A stretch of 64,000 bases of DNA from Bacteroidota bacterium (GTDB taxonomy: Bacteria > Bacteroidota > Bacteroidia > Bacteroidales > F082), in contig JADJXJ010000001.1 in the NCBI GenBank assembly GCA_016715945.1, positions 2,108,001-2,172,000 of the forward strand, given 5' to 3'. Within the stretch, counting starts at the first letter, position 1; every line of letters starts with the position of its first letter. Both the position numbers and the translations under genes were made by a program. Shown here piece after piece: positions 60,701 through 64,000 of this stretch. The notes beneath the pieces were generated by a model. That model was not told where the DNA came from. It made no database searches and saw only the letters and a list, made by a program, of their open reading frames with translations.

Positions 60701-60989
60701 CTCCGACTTTGTGCGCAACTTCCAGCTCGTGGCCTTTGGCGATCTTGGCCTGGCCTGGGCAGGACTAAACCCGTACGATCCCTCCAACTCGCTATATACC
60801 AGCTATGTAACGAGTGGCCCGCTTAACATTTCGGTTCAGATTCAGAAAGAACCCCTGGTGGGCGGATTCGGATTTGGTGCCCGTACCACCTTGCTGGGCT
60901 ATTTCGTGCGCGGCGATGTGGCCTGGGGTGTGGAAGACCGAAAACTGGGTAAGCCCCTGTTCTACCTGTCGTTTAACCTTGATTTCTAA
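57708..60989 (+). CDS. Outer-membrane protein: peptidase-MA-like domain, beta-propeller and C-terminal barrel
   Basis: Protein of 1093 residues. I chose ATG at 57708; a GTG at 57681 overlaps a possible -7 box. The signal peptide ends near VAQ (36). Residues about 40-290 resemble gluzincin (peptidase MA) domains, but the region of HExxH reads RAGIADI (157-163) and the third-ligand block reads LPQWYMKGLLSYLS with Lys for Glu, so zinc binding is lost. Residues about 305-640 contain WD40-like repeats (RPSFSPDGNYLSYVSSDEG, FVFTERDQRIVFSS). Residues about 690-1093 are beta-rich and end in YLSFNLDF, the form of an outer-membrane barrel. Function unknown. Confidence 0.85.
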   Translation: MHSALRETRSASCTCNRFRLLMLLIVLLIKGLPAVAQFYSGSQMDFGKNRIQWGETIWSFYQFDKFDTYFYLNGSELALYAARYADQQIPLMERRLQTTLSEKIQFVIFNNLGDLKQSNIGLASQQTYNVGGITHIVGSKVIVYFDGNYVNFERQIRAGIADILINQLMFGGSLGSQIRNATLLRLPQWYMKGLLSYLSEDWNTELDGIMFQGITSGRFRKLNRIEGQDALVAGHSFWRFIEKTYGASAIPDVVHLTQSGRNIQSGFQAVTGVKFKQLAKDWFSFYEQSYKGHNIRLPGQPLPLKYRTYRRFIRPSFSPDGNYLSYVSSDEGRIRMYLQDLRTGKRRVMFRSGYSTDEKIDDSFPLTAWHPSGNILAFVLEEKGRIHLYLYNLEDRSLDKRNLYDFQKVTHISYSGDGRRLAMSAVRQGKPDIYIFDLASNSWTQITDDFYTDLFPVFTERDQRIVFSSNRPEPLLRSEREPENTLRPATFDLFAYDVRRRSNQLIRLTDTPLANETQTTLAGPGLIYFLSNETGFSNIFTGRFDSAIAYVDTTVHYRYFLETQQLTNFTANLSYFTGSALVGEYMAVARDGRYDKIFRLRPEELDPGAEALSRSVFMQTIVEQQERETMQTGQQQKSRKHFRSVFRPAEMPSDTLESPSPARQGAFGISGSQRLALLNQGTEEQRTDQFRQPKRRIYLVEYFYDALTTQIDFSYINRSYQPFTGGGSPIFLNPGFNVLTGINLTDLLEDYRISGGVRLNSSLINNEYVFIFNNLKHRLDRTIVLHRNTLENFDEEADQFTRTHIHQGVYSLTWPFSEILSFRGSAFYRNDMTVWLATDQTSLSKKNQFDHWAGIRAELTFDNTRQLGMNLFTGRRWKIFGEYYQMVLPEQRNFSVLGFDYRHYERIHRNFIWAGRLAGSTSFGQDKLIYYMGGVDGWLIPRFDQSTPIDRKQNYRYQTLATNMRGFNQNIRNGNNFLLANTELRLPVFSYLLNNPISSDFVRNFQLVAFGDLGLAWAGLNPYDPSNSLYTSYVTSGPLNISVQIQKEPLVGGFGFGARTTLLGYFVRGDVAWGVEDRKLGKPLFYLSFNLDF

Positions 60990-61001
60990 CCATTTCGAAG
61001 C

Positions 61002-61367
61002 ATGACCCTGAGTACAGCGCTTTTATTGATAGCCATTGGCCTGTTTGCCGGAGTTTTCAGCGGCATGATCGGCCTGGGCGGTGGTTTGATCATCATCCCG
61101 GCGCTCATCTATCTCCTTCACCTCGACCAACATACCGCCCAGGGCACCTCCCTGGCCATCATGCTACCTCCCATCGGCCTGATGGCTGCAATCAACTATT
61201 ACAAAGCAGGCGCACTCAACATCCGGTATGCCGCCCTGATCGCTATTGCCTTTTTCATCGGCGGATGGTTTGGTTCGAAGCTGGCCCTCAACATCTCCGG
61301 AGATATGCTTCGTAAAATATTCGCTATCAGCTTATTAGCCGTTGCAATCCGGATGTTGTTCGACTGA
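61002..61367 (+). CDS. TauE/SafE family membrane protein, half length
   Basis: Membrane protein of 121 residues with about four helices. It carries one copy of the family repeat GLFAGVFSGMIGLGGGLIIIPALI, then GTSLAIMLPPIGLMAAINYY and FFIGGWFGSKLALNI. Full TauE/SafE proteins have two such halves in about 250 residues; this gene ends after one. Possibly it works as a homodimer. Anion export (sulfite, organosulfonates) by family. It starts 12 bases after the previous gene. Confidence 0.9.
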   Translation: MTLSTALLLIAIGLFAGVFSGMIGLGGGLIIIPALIYLLHLDQHTAQGTSLAIMLPPIGLMAAINYYKAGALNIRYAALIAIAFFIGGWFGSKLALNISGDMLRKIFAISLLAVAIRMLFD

Positions 61368-61463
61368 GCTTCCTCCGTCGCACCCCATGCCAAACATGCT
61401 TTGAAAAAATTAACATGCGTTCTGGGATAGCCTGAAGCGCTCATTTGGCCTGAATAAGCGAAG

Positions 61464-61492
61464 TTATCAACAAAATCCTGTTAAAATTTTGT
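61464..61492 (+). promoter_or_regulatory. DnaA-box-like site and inverted repeat upstream of nrdJ
   Basis: TTATCAACA (61464-61472) is one base from the consensus DnaA box. Overlapping it, ACAAAAT (61470-61476) and ATTTTGT (61486-61492) form a 7-bp inverted repeat. The 246-base region has no gene I can support and I do not see the conserved core of a cobalamin riboswitch. Confidence 0.3.
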
Positions 61493-61613
61493 CGGGCAGC
61501 CTGCGGCAAAACTGATATATATTGCGCTTCCTTTCGGGCAAAATCAACTGACAAGTAATAATTAAAAAACCTGCTGAATTACAGCGTATTCAAAAAGCAA
61601 ACCTACCCTGGCC

Positions 61614-64000
61614 ATGGAACGAAACCTCTTTTCGGATTTGGAAACTTCTGATATTCAGCAAAAAGAACAATCACAAAAAGATCAACCTTTCTACGAAAAA
61701 CTAAAGGAACTGCGTATGAGAACTGAACTCAGGGAAGTGAAAGAGACCGTGGAGGCATCCACTTTGGCGGGATCCCCGGTTGCCGAAGCGCCGGCTCCCA
61801 AACCAAAGCCCAAAAAGACTTATACCCATGAAGAAGTGCTTCGTGCCGCCACAGAATATTTCAAAGGTGATGTGCTGGCTGCCAACGTATGGATGAACAA
61901 ATATGCCCTCAAGGACAGCCTGGGCAATCTGTACGAGCTTACACCGGACGATATGCACAGGCGCCTGGCTGCCGAAATTCACCGTATCGAAAAGAAATAT
62001 TCCAATCCCATGTCGGAGGATGAAATCTTTGAAGTGCTCAAAGATTTCCGCTACATCGTGCCTCAGGGAAGTCCGATGGCCGGCATTGGCAACGACTTTC
62101 AGGTGTCGTCCCTGTCCAACTGTTTCGTTATCGGCAACGACGGGCCATCCGATTCCTACGGAGGAATCATGAAGATTGACCAGGAGCAGGTTCAGCTGAT
62201 GAAGCGCCGCGGAGGTGTAGGCCACGACCTTTCGCACATCAGGCCTACCGGAAGTCCTGTGAAAAACAGTGCACTTACCTCAACCGGTGTGGTACCTTTC
62301 ATGGAACGCTACAGCAACAGCACGCGCGAAGTGGCTCAGGATGGCCGCCGGGGCGCCCTCATGCTTACCATAAGTGTAAAACACCCCGACGCTGAGCGGT
62401 TTATTGATGCCAAGATGGAAGCAGGCAAAGTTACCGGCGCCAATGTGTCGGTGCGCATCACCGACGAATTCATGTGGGCTGTGGTCGAAAACAAGCCATT
62501 CAGGCAGCAGTATCCCATCGATTCGGACAATCCTATGTTTGTGCAGGACATTGATGCACGCAAACTTTGGAACAAAATCATCCACAACGCCTGGGCATCG
62601 GCCGAGCCTGGCATTCTGTTCTGGGATACCGTGATCCGCGAGAGCATACCCGATTGCTATGCCGATCTCGGATTCCGCACCCTGAGCACCAACCCCTGCG
62701 GCGAAATCCCGCTTTGTGCCTACGACAGCTGCCGCCTGCTTGCCATCAATCTCTACAGTTATGTAGAAAAGCCTTTTACACCCGAAGCTTCTTTCAATGC
62801 CGAGCTCTTTGCCAAACACGCCCGCATTGCCCAGCGCATCATGGACGACATTGTGGATCTGGAAGTTGAGAAAGTTGATGCCATCATCCAAAAAATTCTT
62901 GATGACCCCGAGTCGCTCGAGGTGAAAGGCGTGGAGCTGAGATTGTGGGAAAACATCCGGAAGAAAGCGCTTCAGGGACGCCGCACAGGCATCGGCATAA
63001 CCGCCGAAGGCGATATGCTGGCCGCGCTTGGACTGCGCTACGGTTCGCCCGAAGCCATCAGCTTCAGCACCGAAGTGCACAAGCTGCTGGCACTCGAAGT
63101 GTATCGCTCATCGGTTGACATGGCCGAAGAGCGCGGCGCATTTGAAATTTATGATGCCCAACGCGAAAAAGACAACCCTTTCATACGCAGGATTGCCGAA
63201 AGTGCACCCAAATTGTACGAAAAGATGACCCGGGTGGGCCGCCGCAACATCTCGATGCTCACCATCGCCCCGACAGGCAGCGTGAGCATCCTCACCCAAA
63301 CCACCTCCGGCATCGAACCCGTGTTTATGGTGAGCTACAAACGCAGGCGCAAGGTGAACCCCAACGACCGCAACGTCACAGTGAGCTTTGTGGACGAAGT
63401 GGGCGACTCCTGGGAAGAATACAATGTGTTCCACCCGCGTTTCGAAACCTGGCTCGAAGTGAACGGATACGACGTAAACGCAGTAAAATCGTACCCCGAT
63501 GACAAGCTCAAGGCCATCATCGCCAAGTCGCCTTATTACAAAGCCACTTCAAACGACATCGACTGGGTGAGTAAAGTGAAAATGCAGGGCGACATCCAGA
63601 AATGGGTTGACCATTCCATCAGCGTTACCGTGAACGTGCCCAGCGATGTGACCGAAGAACTGGTGAGCAAGATCTATCAGACGGCCTGGGAAAGTGGCTG
63701 CAAAGGCATGACCATTTACCGCGACGGCTCGCGCTCGGGCGTGCTGATCAGCAACGACGACAAGAAAAAGAAAAAAGAAGACGAAACCGAATTCAGGGAA
63801 ACCAACGCCCCGCCGCGGCCCAAACGTCTCGAAGCCGACGTGGTACGCTTCCAGAACAATTACGAAAAATGGATTGCCGTGGTAGGTAAACTCAACGGAC
63901 GACCCTACGAAATATTCACCGGTAAGGCCGACGACTTCTACCTGCCACCATGGGTGGAAACCGGCTGGGTGATCCGCGAAAAAAACAAAGGCGAAAAAGC
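61614..64000 (+). CDS. nrdJ: Adenosylcobalamin-dependent (class II) ribonucleotide reductase, 3' end outside window
   Basis: Large-subunit enzyme that makes deoxyribonucleotides using B12. The frame is open from ATG 61614 to the last base (795 full codons). Family features: SLSNCFVIGN with the first redox cysteine, GGVGHDLSHIRPTG, STNPCGEIPLCAYDSC with the NxCxE radical site, GRRTGIGITAEGDML, TIAPTGSVSILTQTTSGIEP and GCKGMTIYRDGSRSGVL, then a Lys-rich linker and the start of the C-terminal domain. The first 65 residues are charged and probably a linker or activity-domain remnant. No nrdA/B genes are visible here. Confidence 0.95.
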   Translation, partial: MERNLFSDLETSDIQQKEQSQKDQPFYEKLKELRMRTELREVKETVEASTLAGSPVAEAPAPKPKPKKTYTHEEVLRAATEYFKGDVLAANVWMNKYALKDSLGNLYELTPDDMHRRLAAEIHRIEKKYSNPMSEDEIFEVLKDFRYIVPQGSPMAGIGNDFQVSSLSNCFVIGNDGPSDSYGGIMKIDQEQVQLMKRRGGVGHDLSHIRPTGSPVKNSALTSTGVVPFMERYSNSTREVAQDGRRGALMLTISVKHPDAERFIDAKMEAGKVTGANVSVRITDEFMWAVVENKPFRQQYPIDSDNPMFVQDIDARKLWNKIIHNAWASAEPGILFWDTVIRESIPDCYADLGFRTLSTNPCGEIPLCAYDSCRLLAINLYSYVEKPFTPEASFNAELFAKHARIAQRIMDDIVDLEVEKVDAIIQKILDDPESLEVKGVELRLWENIRKKALQGRRTGIGITAEGDMLAALGLRYGSPEAISFSTEVHKLLALEVYRSSVDMAEERGAFEIYDAQREKDNPFIRRIAESAPKLYEKMTRVGRRNISMLTIAPTGSVSILTQTTSGIEPVFMVSYKRRRKVNPNDRNVTVSFVDEVGDSWEEYNVFHPRFETWLEVNGYDVNAVKSYPDDKLKAIIAKSPYYKATSNDIDWVSKVKMQGDIQKWVDHSISVTVNVPSDVTEELVSKIYQTAWESGCKGMTIYRDGSRSGVLISNDDKKKKKEDETEFRETNAPPRPKRLEADVVRFQNNYEKWIAVVGKLNGRPYEIFTGKADDFYLPPWVETGWVIREKNKGEK

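Noticed and set aside
61368..61613. Cobalamin riboswitch before nrdJ
   Set aside because: I could not find the conserved B12-box core.

Overview
The window reads as ordinary chromosome of a Bacteroidota (Bacteroidia-like) bacterium. The evidence is: many promoters of the Bacteroidetes type (TAnnTTTG, often with TTG or TTTG about 17-20 bases upstream); at least two proteins with C-terminal type IX secretion sorting domains; a DUF4270 lipoprotein; a zinc-free ribosomal protein L32; a TolB-like outer-membrane protein; and an ExbB/ExbD operon with two exbD genes. I cannot name the genus. I see no phage, insertion sequence, CRISPR array, plasmid origin or rRNA. There are about 60 genes, closely packed, and two tRNA genes.

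Layout. 1-0.9 kb: 3' part of a dihydrouridine synthase gene. 1-4 kb: sensor kinase and sigma-54 activator pair. 4.1-8.7 kb: an envelope cluster with a helical lipoprotein, two L,D-transpeptidases, a cysteine-free protein that looks like a dead relative of them, and an SDR enzyme. 8.7-10.7 kb: flavodoxin and the lytic transglycosylase MltF. 11-15.5 kb: a barrel protein, a large lipoprotein-like protein and a TPR sensor kinase. 15.6-19.8 kb: DUF2147, Lnt, TyrS and a barrel protein. 19.8-22.4 kb: ruvB-queG-thioredoxin operon. 22.5-28.1 kb: two universal stress proteins around a SPOR-like protein, then a tricorn protease. 28.2-31.4 kb: carotenoid genes (lycopene cyclase, CruF-like hydratase, CrtD-like desaturase) plus DUF2237. 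31.6-34.7 kb: PhoB/PhoR-type pair and a secreted EEP-family nuclease/phosphatase. 34.7-36.7 kb: SRAP, NUDIX and a frameshifted secreted-protein gene. 36.8-39.6 kb: yceD-rpmF-plsX-fabH. 39.9-45.0 kb: proline dehydrogenase, half-length GT5 glycosyltransferase, DUF4270, glmS. 45.0-50.7 kb: tRNA-Met(CAT), HAD, dusB-like, CPBP protease, exb operon, tRNA-Ser(GGA). 50.8-57.6 kb: secreted M28 peptidase, asparaginase, TatD, GT9, MBL. 57.7-61.4 kb: a very large propeller/barrel protein and a half-length TauE. 61.6 kb to the end: B12-dependent ribonucleotide reductase, cut by the window edge.

How genes work together. The most interesting unit is 1.0-7.6 kb. A sigma-54 activator lies directly upstream of a -24/-12-like element, which precedes a coiled-coil lipoprotein ending in Lys-Arg-Arg. 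The same coiled-coil pattern is fused to the first L,D-transpeptidase downstream. I infer an outer-membrane to peptidoglycan tether system comparable in principle to Braun lipoprotein, controlled by the two-component pair; this is a hypothesis. The carotenoid genes fit a route to a monocyclic, 1'-hydroxylated, 3',4'-desaturated carotenoid, with phytoene synthase and the main phytoene desaturase encoded elsewhere. The 57.7 kb protein appears to combine a peptidase-like domain that has lost its zinc-binding residues with a beta-propeller and an outer-membrane barrel.
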